This document shows positions 1 to 8,603 of a DNA stretch of 64,000 bases, one piece after another (position 1 is the stretch's first letter; each line of letters begins with the position of its first letter). Made by a program: the position numbers and the translations under genes. The notes beneath the pieces were generated by a model. It was not told where the DNA came from. It searched no databases and worked only from the letters and a program-made list of their open reading frames with translations. Source of the stretch: Caldanaerobius fijiensis DSM 17918 (GTDB lineage: Bacteria; Bacillota; Thermoanaerobacteria; Thermoanaerobacterales; Caldanaerobiaceae); contig NZ_FQVH01000001.1 in assembly GCF_900129075.1 (NCBI RefSeq), forward strand, positions 58,604 through 122,603, written 5' to 3'.

Positions 1-172
1 CTTTATAGCATCTCAATTCCATAATGGTCCGATTGAAACCAATATCGCCATGTATTCTTTCCAGCGAAATATCAAAATCTCAATTCCATAATGGTCCGAT
101 TGAAACTTGCCCTCACAGGCATACATTTTTCATCAAGCAGTTATCTCAATTCCATAATGGTCCGATTGAAAC
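1..172 (-). CRISPR. CRISPR array 1 (leader-proximal part, truncated by window edge)
   Basis: Three 30-base repeats are visible at 10-39, 77-106 and 143-172, with spacers of 37 and 36 bases; the array continues beyond base 1. Read on the minus strand the repeat starts GTTTCAAT and ends ATTGAGAT. It differs from the array 2 repeat by one base near its 3' end (GAGAT instead of GAAAT). The minus orientation is chosen because the conserved leader lies to the right and because the repeat then matches the GTTT...GAATTGAAA pattern of thermophilic Firmicute type I-B repeats. The array sits directly downstream of cas1. Confidence 0.97.
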
Positions 173-272
173 CCCAGTAAAAAATACTTAATATATGAGG
201 GTTTTTGATACCCTCATATGGTATAAAATCATCGTCAACCTCAGGTGATGTAAAAAAGCTTGGATGTTGACA
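173..272 (-). promoter_or_regulatory. CRISPR leader of array 1
   Basis: About 100 AT-rich bases next to the first repeat align without gaps to the bases following array 2 (11740-11839), roughly three quarters identical by eye. Shared blocks include CCCAGTAAAAAATA next to the repeat, a GAGGGT/ACCCTC hairpin near 197-215, GGTATAAA, TCGTCAACCTCA and GTTGACA. Conservation between two arrays with different spacers identifies it as the leader needed for transcription and spacer insertion. It lies between the end of cas1 and the array. Confidence 0.88.
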
Positions 273-327
273 TCTTTAACGATCATTATCTTTTAGTTTA
301 TCATGAATAGTTATTTATGTCAATATT

Positions 328-1314
328 TTACCACCAAATTTTTAGCCCTTCATATTTTTTTACGTCTGTAATATGTTTTATCAACTTATAACATTCCAGC
401 CTTATCAACCTTCTATAACTTACATTTCTATCTAAGTCTTTATGGTGGATTATAGTATTTAACTTTTCATCATATTCTTTTAAAAAAATAGCTCTACCTT
501 TATCACTTAAATAACACATATTGAGGTCTTTATCAAAGTGTTCCTCTTTTATCATGCCTTCATTTATTAACTTAAATATAACCCTATCCACGATTATCGG
601 CTTAAAAACTTCACTTATATCTAAACTCAAAGAAAATCTCCTCTCACCTGGTTCGTGGAGATAACTTACAGTTGGATTTAACTGCGTATTATAAATTTCA
701 CTTAAAACTGTTGTGTACATAAGAGAATTGCCGAAAGATATTAATGCATTCATAGCGTTATCCGGCGGTTGTTTAACTCTTTTATCAAATTCAAATCTAC
801 CATTAGTTATTAAATTAAATGTTTCATAGTATATATCTCTTATTCTGCCTTCAGTTCCCATTAATTCGCTTATGCTATTTACTTTAGATATATTTTCTCT
901 TTCCACCTCTATTCTTTCTATGTAATCCTCTAGATCTATCTTGCGATTATAATATTTAAGATTTTTAAGTATATTGTAGCTGGCCGCATCTACAAATTCC
1001 CTGGCTATTTGAAGCCGTGTGAAATTATTGAGGTATTTCTCTACCTGTTTAACCACCAAAAAACCCGAGAGCAAATATTCCCTTGGATAAAAGCTGCCGG
1101 TATAAAAGCCATAATAATTGAAAAGATGAACTGTCACGTTATTTTGTGCCAGGAAGTTTATAGCCCTGTTATTAAAATCTACTTCGCCGAAAATATAAAT
1201 GGACTCCACATCGTTTATAGGTATAGCTTTTTTGCCTTCACTTCCCTCAAAGTATATAGTATTATCTTTTCGTGATATACGACCGTTACTCATTATATAA
1301 TAATTCCTTTTCAT
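328..1314 (-). CDS. cas1: Cas1 integrase (type I-B)
   Basis: CRISPR adaptation endonuclease/integrase that, with Cas2, inserts new spacers at the leader end of the arrays. About 328 residues, normal for the family. Typical Cas1 signatures are visible: a GTEGRIRDIYYE segment carrying the first catalytic Glu, YLHEPGERRFSLSLDISE carrying the metal-binding His and acidic residue, and the FKPIIVDR segment that follows. The ATG at 1314 is preferred over an in-frame GTG at 1320, since a GAGGTG ribosome site sits seven bases before it. It is the last gene of the type I-B operon, starts 10 bases after cas4 ends, and its own end is followed by the array 1 leader. Cas2 is not beside it; the only cas2 seen is at 7519-7782. 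Confidence 0.97.
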   Translation of the reverse strand: MKRNYYIMSNGRISRKDNTIYFEGSEGKKAIPINDVESIYIFGEVDFNNRAINFLAQNNVTVHLFNYYGFYTGSFYPREYLLSGFLVVKQVEKYLNNFTRLQIAREFVDAASYNILKNLKYYNRKIDLEDYIERIEVERENISKVNSISELMGTEGRIRDIYYETFNLITNGRFEFDKRVKQPPDNAMNALISFGNSLMYTTVLSEIYNTQLNPTVSYLHEPGERRFSLSLDISEVFKPIIVDRVIFKLINEGMIKEEHFDKDLNMCYLSDKGRAIFLKEYDEKLNTIIHHKDLDRNVSYRRLIRLECYKLIKHITDVKKYEGLKIWW

Positions 1315-1323
1315 AAGCACACC

Positions 1324-1833
1324 TCAACTCAGGCAAAGTTCATAATAACTACACTTTTTGCAGGCAGACTTGTTCAAAGGAGGATCTGGCTTATTGGCTT
1401 GCCTTATCTTTTTTATTTCCGCAAGAGCCTCCTCTAATACCTTCCTATCTTCATCGGTCAAATATAATTCCTCTTTCCTCTTATACAGCGGAAAGTGAAC
1501 CACCGCCCGGACATTTTCTATTCCCTTTTTCTCAAGGTAGTAAATATAAAATAGTATCTGATACCTATCACCCTTATCCAACCTCTTTCCTTTTTTTACC
1601 TCATGAATTTCTGCATTTTCACCTACAAAGTCCAGCTTTATAGTATCATCTATCAAAACCTCCTTGTGTTCTCTTTCAAAGCTCTCATCGTGAATTTCTT
1701 TGCCGATTTCTACATCCACAGAATTTTGCTCCATATCCAGGCCATGGGTATAAAACCATAGCTGCCTTTTGCAGTAAAAATAATAGTTCACCTCAATACC
1801 GGTAATTTTCACCTCATTAGAGAAAAGCCCCAT
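1324..1833 (-). CDS. cas4: Cas4 exonuclease (adaptation)
   Basis: RecB-like Fe-S exonuclease of 169 residues that trims prespacers and helps choose PAM and orientation during adaptation. An N-terminal Cys (YCKRQLW) and a C-terminal CKKCSYYELC cluster supply the four cysteines expected for the iron-sulfur centre; the middle carries the acidic and Lys residues of the nuclease fold (KLDFVGENAEIHEVKKGK). The gene overlaps the end of cas3 by 17 bases and is followed closely by cas1, the usual cas3-cas4-cas1 order of type I-B. No strong ribosome site precedes the ATG, which fits translational coupling to cas3. Confidence 0.93.
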   Translation of the reverse strand: MGLFSNEVKITGIEVNYYFYCKRQLWFYTHGLDMEQNSVDVEIGKEIHDESFEREHKEVLIDDTIKLDFVGENAEIHEVKKGKRLDKGDRYQILFYIYYLEKKGIENVRAVVHFPLYKRKEELYLTDEDRKVLEEALAEIKKIRQANKPDPPLNKSACKKCSYYELCLS

Positions 1834-4264
1834 AATCAGGTATCACTTCCTTCAGCTTAGACTCATCAAACCCTATTTCAAATGAATATGGCAATTTGCA
1901 TATCAAATATTTATGGTATTTATCCTCCAGATTTTTGAACAAATTATCTTTTGCTGACACATACCACCAGTACGGCACTTTAACAATGTTTTCATAATCT
2001 CTGCAATTCTCCACATTATCTCCTACCACATCTAATGGATATGCGTCGATCATTATATAATCATCGCTTCGAAGCTTAAATACATTTCCTTCCTCTCCCG
2101 CCCCTTCCCGGGTAATCTCTTTATAACTATAGCCGAACAAAGTCCCATCGTAAAAGAATGCTAGAAAATCTGTATAATCCAGCTTAAAATCTCTGTAAGC
2201 CATATCGCATATAGCTTTAATATCAGCATAAGTATACGGTTTATCTGTAAAACCAGCGTACGTCCTTTCTAACACCACCTTCACATCTTCATCCTTTTTT
2301 GAATTGACATAAGGTCTCATCGTATCAGTATTGTATAGATGTAAAATACACTGCAGATTATCTTTTAAGTAATGCTTTGCACCTCTGTTCAACCTACCGC
2401 CCCTCTGGCCTATGGCATCAGCAGGTGCCAGCTCGGTAAACATAACATCGCAAGATATATCAAGGCTTATTTCGATTGCCTGGGTGCTTACAAGGACATA
2501 CGGCCTTTTATCCCTGTCTTGTAACAAGGCTTTATTCTTTTTTGACCTATCATGGCCTGTAAATCGCGAATGATATAATACTAGATTATCTGATGGCTCT
2601 ATTACGTCCTTTAACCTCTTATATACCTCCTGAGCCTTTCTCACAGTATTTAAGATTATGTACTGCCTTATACCTTTGTGGTAATTGCTCCTGATCTCTT
2701 CTATTATATTGTCATTTATAGCAAAGTCGTTTTCTAATTTGTTCACTATACAATCATCGTGTTTTTTCACAATAAAAGGCTGATATTTGAGACCCTCACC
2801 ATCTATCACGATCTCATAGCTTTTTCCTTCTAACGCGGCATTCTCTTCCAAATTTTTTTGGAGAAACTCCGGAAAGGTACCACTCATAAGGAGATGGGGT
2901 ATTTTCATTTCCCGTAACAACGAAAACAAGCTGACGAGATGCCTCAAAGTATCCTTCTCATAATAATGAACTTCATCAAAAACTATACACGCTGTTTGTA
3001 CATTACCCAGAGTAAAATCAGCCTGGCTAAAACCATGTATAAAGGAAAAAACTAAATGATCAATAGTCGTAACCATGATGGGTTTTAAAAAGACTTTTGA
3101 CATAAAGTTCCGTTCTTCAGCCAGCTCTATAAGCTTTATATCATCTTCATCACTTACTCCTTTTAATTGCTCCTGATAATACAAAAGGCTCTTGCCGTGG
3201 TATACACCCACCTTTTCCTCACCATAAATCATCTTCAACCTCTCTGCCATGGCGTTGCTGGTTATCTGGGTAGGCATGGCAAAAATAAGCCTATTGATAA
3301 ACCGCTGTTTTCTCATGTTTTCAGCCCAATATAATGCCCCTTCAGTCTTTCCCCTTCCACATGGCGCCAGCAGCATCACATAAGGACCAACATCACCCAA
3401 CCGTTTCTGAAAATCCCTTGGATCTCGTCCACCAGTTATAGCGTTTTTATCGATTTCCGGATATGGAATGACATACTTACCGGCAGCATCATAGCTTAAT
3501 ATGGGACCAGTTATGTCCCAATCAGGATTATGTTCCTCAACATATTCTGAAAAATAGGCGCTGGAGTAATCATCGCATAGCTGCAAGAGCGAATACATGT
3601 AGCTATATACGGCTTTTAATCTTACTTTATCCTTAGCTTTCATATTCCTGCAAAAATCAACCCACTGGTTCTTTATGTGCCGAAATTCATCTATAAAATC
3701 TTTTGGAATAGGTTCACTCCTTACATGAACAGGTTTTATGGTTATCCCTTCAAATCCACTCAATCTAATAATTTCAGGAATATCATCTAAAAACCTGTTT
3801 ATTTCGTCATAAAGGAGATGGGGTACATTAGAGACATTTTCGTAAATTCCCTGGTAAAGCTGGGTATGATGAGATAAAATCTGGCACAATGCCATAAACT
3901 CTTCGTCTGGAAAAGGACAATACTTGTCGTCAAGAGGCCTAAGTATATCCATCCCAGCTTCCTGTAACATCATAACTATATACACGGATATAAGGGGATG
4001 GGGATAATCTTTTGACGATTTCCCCATCCTTATATTCTCCTGAAACTCTTTTATCAATTTCCCCGTATCGTGAAACAACACTATTTCAAAGGTATTCTGG
4101 ACAAATCTATTATAGTCCACATCCCACTTTCGGCAAAATTCCCGTACTGTCATTTCATTGGAATCAAAATATCTCTTTAATATCACCAGTCCATCTACTG
4201 TGTGGCCTTTTAGCGTCTGGAAAAACACCCTATCATTATATTCATGCCTTTTGGCTATATCCAT
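1817..4264 (-). CDS. cas3: Cas3 nuclease-helicase (type I-B)
   Basis: Effector nuclease-helicase recruited by Cascade to degrade target DNA. About 815 residues with an N-terminal HD domain (H21 in KGHTVDG, H65-D66 in LFHDTGK, SHHTQLY near 131) and an SF2 helicase: Walker A GRGKT at about 303-307, DEVH at about 430-433, and QRGGRLNRG as motif VI. Both activities therefore look intact in one chain. I chose the ATG at 4264, which follows GAGGTGAAGGGT, instead of an upstream in-frame start that would overlap cas5. It sits between cas5 and cas4 in the operon. Confidence 0.96.
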   Translation of the reverse strand: MDIAKRHEYNDRVFFQTLKGHTVDGLVILKRYFDSNEMTVREFCRKWDVDYNRFVQNTFEIVLFHDTGKLIKEFQENIRMGKSSKDYPHPLISVYIVMMLQEAGMDILRPLDDKYCPFPDEEFMALCQILSHHTQLYQGIYENVSNVPHLLYDEINRFLDDIPEIIRLSGFEGITIKPVHVRSEPIPKDFIDEFRHIKNQWVDFCRNMKAKDKVRLKAVYSYMYSLLQLCDDYSSAYFSEYVEEHNPDWDITGPILSYDAAGKYVIPYPEIDKNAITGGRDPRDFQKRLGDVGPYVMLLAPCGRGKTEGALYWAENMRKQRFINRLIFAMPTQITSNAMAERLKMIYGEEKVGVYHGKSLLYYQEQLKGVSDEDDIKLIELAEERNFMSKVFLKPIMVTTIDHLVFSFIHGFSQADFTLGNVQTACIVFDEVHYYEKDTLRHLVSLFSLLREMKIPHLLMSGTFPEFLQKNLEENAALEGKSYEIVIDGEGLKYQPFIVKKHDDCIVNKLENDFAINDNIIEEIRSNYHKGIRQYIILNTVRKAQEVYKRLKDVIEPSDNLVLYHSRFTGHDRSKKNKALLQDRDKRPYVLVSTQAIEISLDISCDVMFTELAPADAIGQRGGRLNRGAKHYLKDNLQCILHLYNTDTMRPYVNSKKDEDVKVVLERTYAGFTDKPYTYADIKAICDMAYRDFKLDYTDFLAFFYDGTLFGYSYKEITREGAGEEGNVFKLRSDDYIMIDAYPLDVVGDNVENCRDYENIVKVPYWWYVSAKDNLFKNLEDKYHKYLICKLPYSFEIGFDESKLKEVIPDYGAFL

Positions 4265-4274
4265 ACCCTTCACC

Positions 4275-4925
4275 TCAAAACAGCTGAACAAAATCATTTT
4301 TAAAGTAATAACCCTCTATAACTTTATTTAGCTTATACGGTAATTCATAAGGCACAGATATTGTAGGCGTGTAAATCAACGTATCTTTGTCCCGAAATTT
4401 ATAGAGCAACTTTACCAGTTCACAGCCGTCACAAAGGCCCTCTATAATGGAATTTACAGTGTCAGATTGGCCTTTGACTACATCGGTTTTCTCTAGATCT
4501 TCAATCACGACCATATCGTCCGATTGGCCTATATAAAGCGGCCTTGCAGGGTTTATAAGTGCTTCATATATTTCATCTATTAAAGCGTCCTCTGCTTTTA
4601 TGTATATTTTGTATTCAGGCATGACCATGAAATCTCTCCAGAACGGCGAAGTCCAGAAAGCTTTTATGTTATCTTTGGGGTTATTAACCGTTTTCAACAT
4701 AAGCGCTTTTTCCTTTACAGGCCTTTCTATATAAACAGGTGCGACGCCTATCTCCATTATATCCTGCAAAGTAAAATCATCCCTTCTCAAACCCATCGCA
4801 TTGGATATCATGCCCCTTATAGTAGTAAACGGCGGTACAGGAAACGTGCTCAAAGAGCTATTGGAGGTAGGCTTTCTGAATGCCGCAAAGTAAGGAGCTG
4901 ACATTTTAAACATCAGGCCATTCAT
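4275..4925 (-). CDS. cas5: Cas5 (type I-B, Cas5t-like)
   Basis: RAMP protein of 216 residues that caps the 5' end of the crRNA in type I Cascade. The N-terminus (FKMSAPYFAAFRKPTSNSS followed by PPFTTIRGMISNAMGL) has the usual Cas5 pattern: an initial strand, then a Pro-rich loop and an RG-initiated helix. It lies five bases after cas7 and just before cas3, the order cas8-cas7-cas5-cas3 of the Cst/Tneap branch of type I-B. Confidence 0.92.
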   Translation of the reverse strand: MNGLMFKMSAPYFAAFRKPTSNSSLSTFPVPPFTTIRGMISNAMGLRRDDFTLQDIMEIGVAPVYIERPVKEKALMLKTVNNPKDNIKAFWTSPFWRDFMVMPEYKIYIKAEDALIDEIYEALINPARPLYIGQSDDMVVIEDLEKTDVVKGQSDTVNSIIEGLCDGCELVKLLYKFRDKDTLIYTPTISVPYELPYKLNKVIEGYYFKNDFVQLF

Positions 4926-4929
4926 GCTA

Positions 4930-5865
4930 TCACCTTATCTTTTCTTTTAATGCATTTATTGCCTCACCTGGTAATTTCAACTCAATACCCAGCTCACTTA
5001 ATACCTCTTTCACCTCATCTAAATTATTCACAATACCCGATATGGCTCCAGCGACTATATAAGATCCATCCTCTTTCAACTGAATCAATATCTCTTTTAG
5101 CCTATCTGTATTTAAATTTTGCCTTTCATCTATTTCGATTGCCTTCTGAAGCCTATGATTATAGTTGGGCTGAAGGGAACACAATATAAAGTCCGGAGTG
5201 AAATCCGTCAATAGTCGAGCTTGTTTAGAATAGTCACTCATATTTTTCACCGCATCCAATACATGTATAATTCGCTTTAACCTTTCATCAGCGGGTACCA
5301 AGTCTTTTAACTCTATTGTCCTGCGGCCATTATCCTCATTTATTACCTCTTCTCTCCCTATCTTATAAACATCTATGGATATACCACTCCTATATATGTT
5401 TAGTCCCATCTCCACATTGACTATATCTCCTTTGAGATCGCCGCTATCTGTAGAAGATCTCTTCTTCCTTGTCAGAAAGTCAATAGTGCTGTTCTCATCA
5501 AAAGGAAGCAACCCCATAGCAGGAGCCACTTTCACCGGCGATACCCTGATCTTTGCGCCGCCCTTTTTAGACTCTTTTTTCTCAATGGTACTCATGTATC
5601 CAAAAAGGTCACACAGTTCGCATGAACTTACATCGCCGCAACTTTCACCTTTATCATTGGGTATACACGAACTACTGAAATCCGTAAGGCGCCTTATAGC
5701 CTCCTTCATGTAAAACCTCATGGCCTGCCCGCTGACATAAGGGTATTCCTCGCCCTTCCACTTGTACTTCTTCACATCAATGAGATTGCTTTCCCCTTCT
5801 CCTGAGTTAAGATTTGTAAGGGATGTCTTACTTAACCATGTCATTTCAATGCACTTCATATCCAT
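4930..5865 (-). CDS. cas7: Cas7 (Cst2/DevR-type, type I-B backbone)
   Basis: Backbone subunit of type I-B Cascade, DevR/Cst2 group, about 311 residues. Seen: the opening strand (MKCIEMTWLSKTSLTNLNSG), the YVSGQAMRFYMKEAIRR segment resembling the DevR core, and a Cys-rich insertion with several CxxC-like pairs (SCGDVSSCELCDLFGYMST). The ATG at 5865 is preferred because GGGAGGAG lies eight bases upstream; an earlier start would overlap cas8. Members of this group were called autoregulators from the Myxococcus DevR work; no such role can be judged here. Confidence 0.93.
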   Translation of the reverse strand: MDMKCIEMTWLSKTSLTNLNSGEGESNLIDVKKYKWKGEEYPYVSGQAMRFYMKEAIRRLTDFSSSCIPNDKGESCGDVSSCELCDLFGYMSTIEKKESKKGGAKIRVSPVKVAPAMGLLPFDENSTIDFLTRKKRSSTDSGDLKGDIVNVEMGLNIYRSGISIDVYKIGREEVINEDNGRRTIELKDLVPADERLKRIIHVLDAVKNMSDYSKQARLLTDFTPDFILCSLQPNYNHRLQKAIEIDERQNLNTDRLKEILIQLKEDGSYIVAGAISGIVNNLDEVKEVLSELGIELKLPGEAINALKEKIR

Positions 5866-5878
5866 CTCTAACTCCTCC

Positions 5879-7450
5879 CTATTTATTTGCTTTTGCAAAG
5901 TATTGATTCTGTCCTGTATAAGCGTAACTAAATACAGCTAATGTATTCTTAAAATCGTTAAATTCCTGAATCGACCAATCCCTGCTCACCAACAGTTCCG
6001 CAATCTTGGCCAGGGAAGCGGCATTCAAATATTCTCTATCCTCAAGGAATGTATACCTCCTGCCCACTTCTCTAAGAAGATCCAAAAGATCCGTCAGATT
6101 TCGAACCTTATCCAGCTTAAACAACAGGTTTGAGTGGTCCTCAGCAACCCTTGCTATTATCCTCGCCACCTGCTGTACCACTTTCAAATCATCTTCACTC
6201 AATTTCATCCTCTTCCACCTCCAGATATATACAAAATCATTTAAATTGTCATAAGCATCTTTATAAAAACGCACCATGTGCTTACCTCTGGGCGCCAATG
6301 CCTTTGCAAAGGCATCGTAATCATTGCTGAGAAAAGCCTCCGAGCATCTTTCTTTCAAATCTTCAGCCATATCATATTTCGGTGCCTGGCTTGCGGACTC
6401 TACAACAGATAAATTATTTATAAAAGAAGTGTAAATCTTTATGCTCTTCTCAATGCATTCTGCGATGACATCTATAACCTCCTGGTCGATGCCGATTTCC
6501 CTGGGCTTTATATCTCTCATATTACCCGAAGGTATCTGCAGCATAAGCCAGTTTCTAAAATACTCCACCCGAGTCTTAAACCTGCTTATCCTCTCTGCCT
6601 TATACTCCTGGGATAAAGCCTTTTCTAGAAAAGCCAACATCAAACTGCTACCGCCCTGGGTATAACCTTCTTTCTCCTCTTCGCCACTCTTAATAATTAT
6701 TCTAACACTGGATGTAAACCTATCGGGATCAAGGCTATGCCTATACTTTTCTTTAAACTCAAACAAGCTATCAAGCCTCGATAATTCAGGTATAAATAAA
6801 AACGACCGATCCCCCTTATAGAGAAAAATATGCGTAGGGTCACACCATTCTAGAACACCTATCAAATAACACATAGGACATACATTATCGTAATATTCCG
6901 GTCTCGTTTTAGGAGCGTTTTCCGCTTCAATGTTGCTGCGCACCCCTGCCATAGATTTGTTACGAGTAATAAAGGGGTATACAGCCTGTTTCAATTTGTC
7001 CCAACGCTTCTGGTAAAGATACTCCTGCCCGCACAAGATACACACATCTTTTTTAAGCTTTTTGCCGGACGTAGCACCATATTGAACCAATACAGCTTTC
7101 AATAACTCTTGGATACCTTCTAATGTGTACGCCTTCTCTTTCAGAACATTTCTGCCATTGACTTTGCTACCATACTGAATACACACGTAATCCTTCTTCG
7201 TCCAATCAATGCTGCCATCATCATTTTGCTTTCTGACAAAAATATATGTATCGCTATCGGCAATAATCTTTCGTCCTAAAGCCCTTATAAAGTCTTCATC
7301 ATTTTTTATATTCAATTCCACCCTATCGGGGAATACGCTACATTCAAAAATCCTGGGATCCTCTATCTCCTTAAGTATTCGGCATAAATTGGTAAGACCG
7401 TTATTAAGCCAAACATCATCTCTACTGTCAATAGTAATCAACACGCCCAT
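5879..7450 (-). CDS. cas8: Cas8 large subunit (Cst1-type, type I-B)
   Basis: Large Cascade subunit, probably involved in PAM recognition. About 523 residues with two CxxC pairs at about 137-140 (CILC) and 191-194 (CPMC), the feature of the Cst1/CXXC-CXXC branch of Cas8b proteins. The rest is largely helical with no obvious nuclease motif. AGGAGGTG abuts the ATG at 7450, so translation may instead begin at a GTG two codons later. Position directly before cas7 and cas5 supports the call. Confidence 0.9.
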   Translation of the reverse strand: MGVLITIDSRDDVWLNNGLTNLCRILKEIEDPRIFECSVFPDRVELNIKNDEDFIRALGRKIIADSDTYIFVRKQNDDGSIDWTKKDYVCIQYGSKVNGRNVLKEKAYTLEGIQELLKAVLVQYGATSGKKLKKDVCILCGQEYLYQKRWDKLKQAVYPFITRNKSMAGVRSNIEAENAPKTRPEYYDNVCPMCYLIGVLEWCDPTHIFLYKGDRSFLFIPELSRLDSLFEFKEKYRHSLDPDRFTSSVRIIIKSGEEEKEGYTQGGSSLMLAFLEKALSQEYKAERISRFKTRVEYFRNWLMLQIPSGNMRDIKPREIGIDQEVIDVIAECIEKSIKIYTSFINNLSVVESASQAPKYDMAEDLKERCSEAFLSNDYDAFAKALAPRGKHMVRFYKDAYDNLNDFVYIWRWKRMKLSEDDLKVVQQVARIIARVAEDHSNLLFKLDKVRNLTDLLDLLREVGRRYTFLEDREYLNAASLAKIAELLVSRDWSIQEFNDFKNTLAVFSYAYTGQNQYFAKANK

Positions 7451-7518
7451 CACCTCCTGCTGACTTTGGTTCTTCGCTACATTTCAATAATAACACACAA
7501 GATGGTCATATTATGTCA

Positions 7519-7782
7519 CTATATAAAATTTGACGTAGAATTTTTTTCTTTACCTATAATTTTTTTATCAGCCCATTTTTGATCCCTGAATTTAAATATT
7601 ATCACCGAGTCAGTTTCGGAATCTATTATCTTTTTTATAGAATTTTCTAATTTCAGAAGCTGCGCTTCTGTCAGCTCTCCCTCAAAAACCGAATTTTGAA
7701 TCCAGTTTAGATACTGTCTGAAAAGTTTTAACATCTTTGCAACCCTTTTTTCCTCTACATCATATACCGCTATCACATACAT
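7519..7782 (-). CDS. cas2: Cas2 (displaced from cas1)
   Basis: Small ferredoxin-fold partner of Cas1 in spacer integration, 87 residues. The start MYVIAVYDVEEKRVAKML carries the first beta strand with the conserved Asp, and LNWIQNSVFEGEL is the typical second block. It overlaps the end of cas6 by 23 bases and is followed 69 bases later by cas8. In most type I-B operons cas2 follows cas1 at the end; here it lies six genes away, near the head. No second cas2 is visible next to cas1 in this window. Confidence 0.95.
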   Translation of the reverse strand: MYVIAVYDVEEKRVAKMLKLFRQYLNWIQNSVFEGELTEAQLLKLENSIKKIIDSETDSVIIFKFRDQKWADKKIIGKEKNSTSNFI

Positions 7783-8554
7783 TCTCCAATCCCACTCTAT
7801 TTTTTCTGTCTATTTCAATCATGCCAAAACCAGCGCTATTTTTATCTCCCAGTCCACATTCATAAGCCACTTTTATAATCTCAGGATCCGCCTTTATAGT
7901 AAAAGGCGCAGAATAAGCCTTTACGGCCACGTTTTTAAACCATATCAATTTTCCTCTTGTATTGTTTAAATACTCTTTGTCAAACTGTATGTCTATATTC
8001 ATATCTTCAGGAAGCCGATTGTGCAACAGATAGTACTTTCTTATAAGGTTGTTCTTTAAATTGTCAACAAATTTGCTGTCCCTTATATCCACATTTCTCT
8101 CCTTTTTTACATTGCCTATGACTTCCATAGTCGAGGTCGTTATTGGAGAGAGGCAGTAAAATCTCTCCTCTCTTGAAAACCTTACATCTTTTAGCAGATC
8201 CACATGATCGACAATAAAAAAGCCACCGCCAATTTTAACTCTTTCTGCTTTAAGAAGGGTATCAGACAAATAATACAAAAAATCAAGCCTTGGAGATCCT
8301 ATATATAGCAAAGCATCATCCATGATTTTTATTTTCGATTCCTCCACGATGTATTTCTTTACTTTGAGCTGGGAAAAAGTAAACAACTTAAAGTGCCTAG
8401 AGCCCAATCTATAACCCTCATCGTGCAATTTGTCTGTAAATGCCTTATTCGACTTTGACAATAAATTATATATCATTGCTGTTATATAATAGTTGTAGTT
8501 AATATCAATAATCTCCATTTCATTTTCCGGTCTAAAACATATCTTTACGCGCAT
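7760..8554 (-). CDS. cas6: Cas6 crRNA endonuclease (type I-B operon copy)
   Basis: Pre-crRNA processing RNase, 264 residues, two RAMP folds. The N-terminal half contains LHDEGYRLGSRHFKLFTFS, the region that in Cas6 proteins holds the general-acid His (about residue 44), and the C-terminus carries the Gly-rich loop GLGDKNSAGFGMI. GGAGG lies nine bases before the ATG. A second cas6 sits in the type III operon at 13647-14345; the two proteins are clearly different in sequence although the arrays share nearly the same repeat. Confidence 0.95.
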   Translation of the reverse strand: MRVKICFRPENEMEIIDINYNYYITAMIYNLLSKSNKAFTDKLHDEGYRLGSRHFKLFTFSQLKVKKYIVEESKIKIMDDALLYIGSPRLDFLYYLSDTLLKAERVKIGGGFFIVDHVDLLKDVRFSREERFYCLSPITTSTMEVIGNVKKERNVDIRDSKFVDNLKNNLIRKYYLLHNRLPEDMNIDIQFDKEYLNNTRGKLIWFKNVAVKAYSAPFTIKADPEIIKVAYECGLGDKNSAGFGMIEIDRKNRVGLENVCDSGI

Positions 8555-8603
8555 GAAAATACCTCCAGTTCATACTTGTTGCTATAGCCAAAATAAATTA
8601 AAT

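Noticed and set aside
1009-1275. Plus-strand open frames inside the cas, acyl and synthetase genes
   Set aside because: They are shadows of well-supported minus-strand genes, with no ribosome sites or family resemblance.
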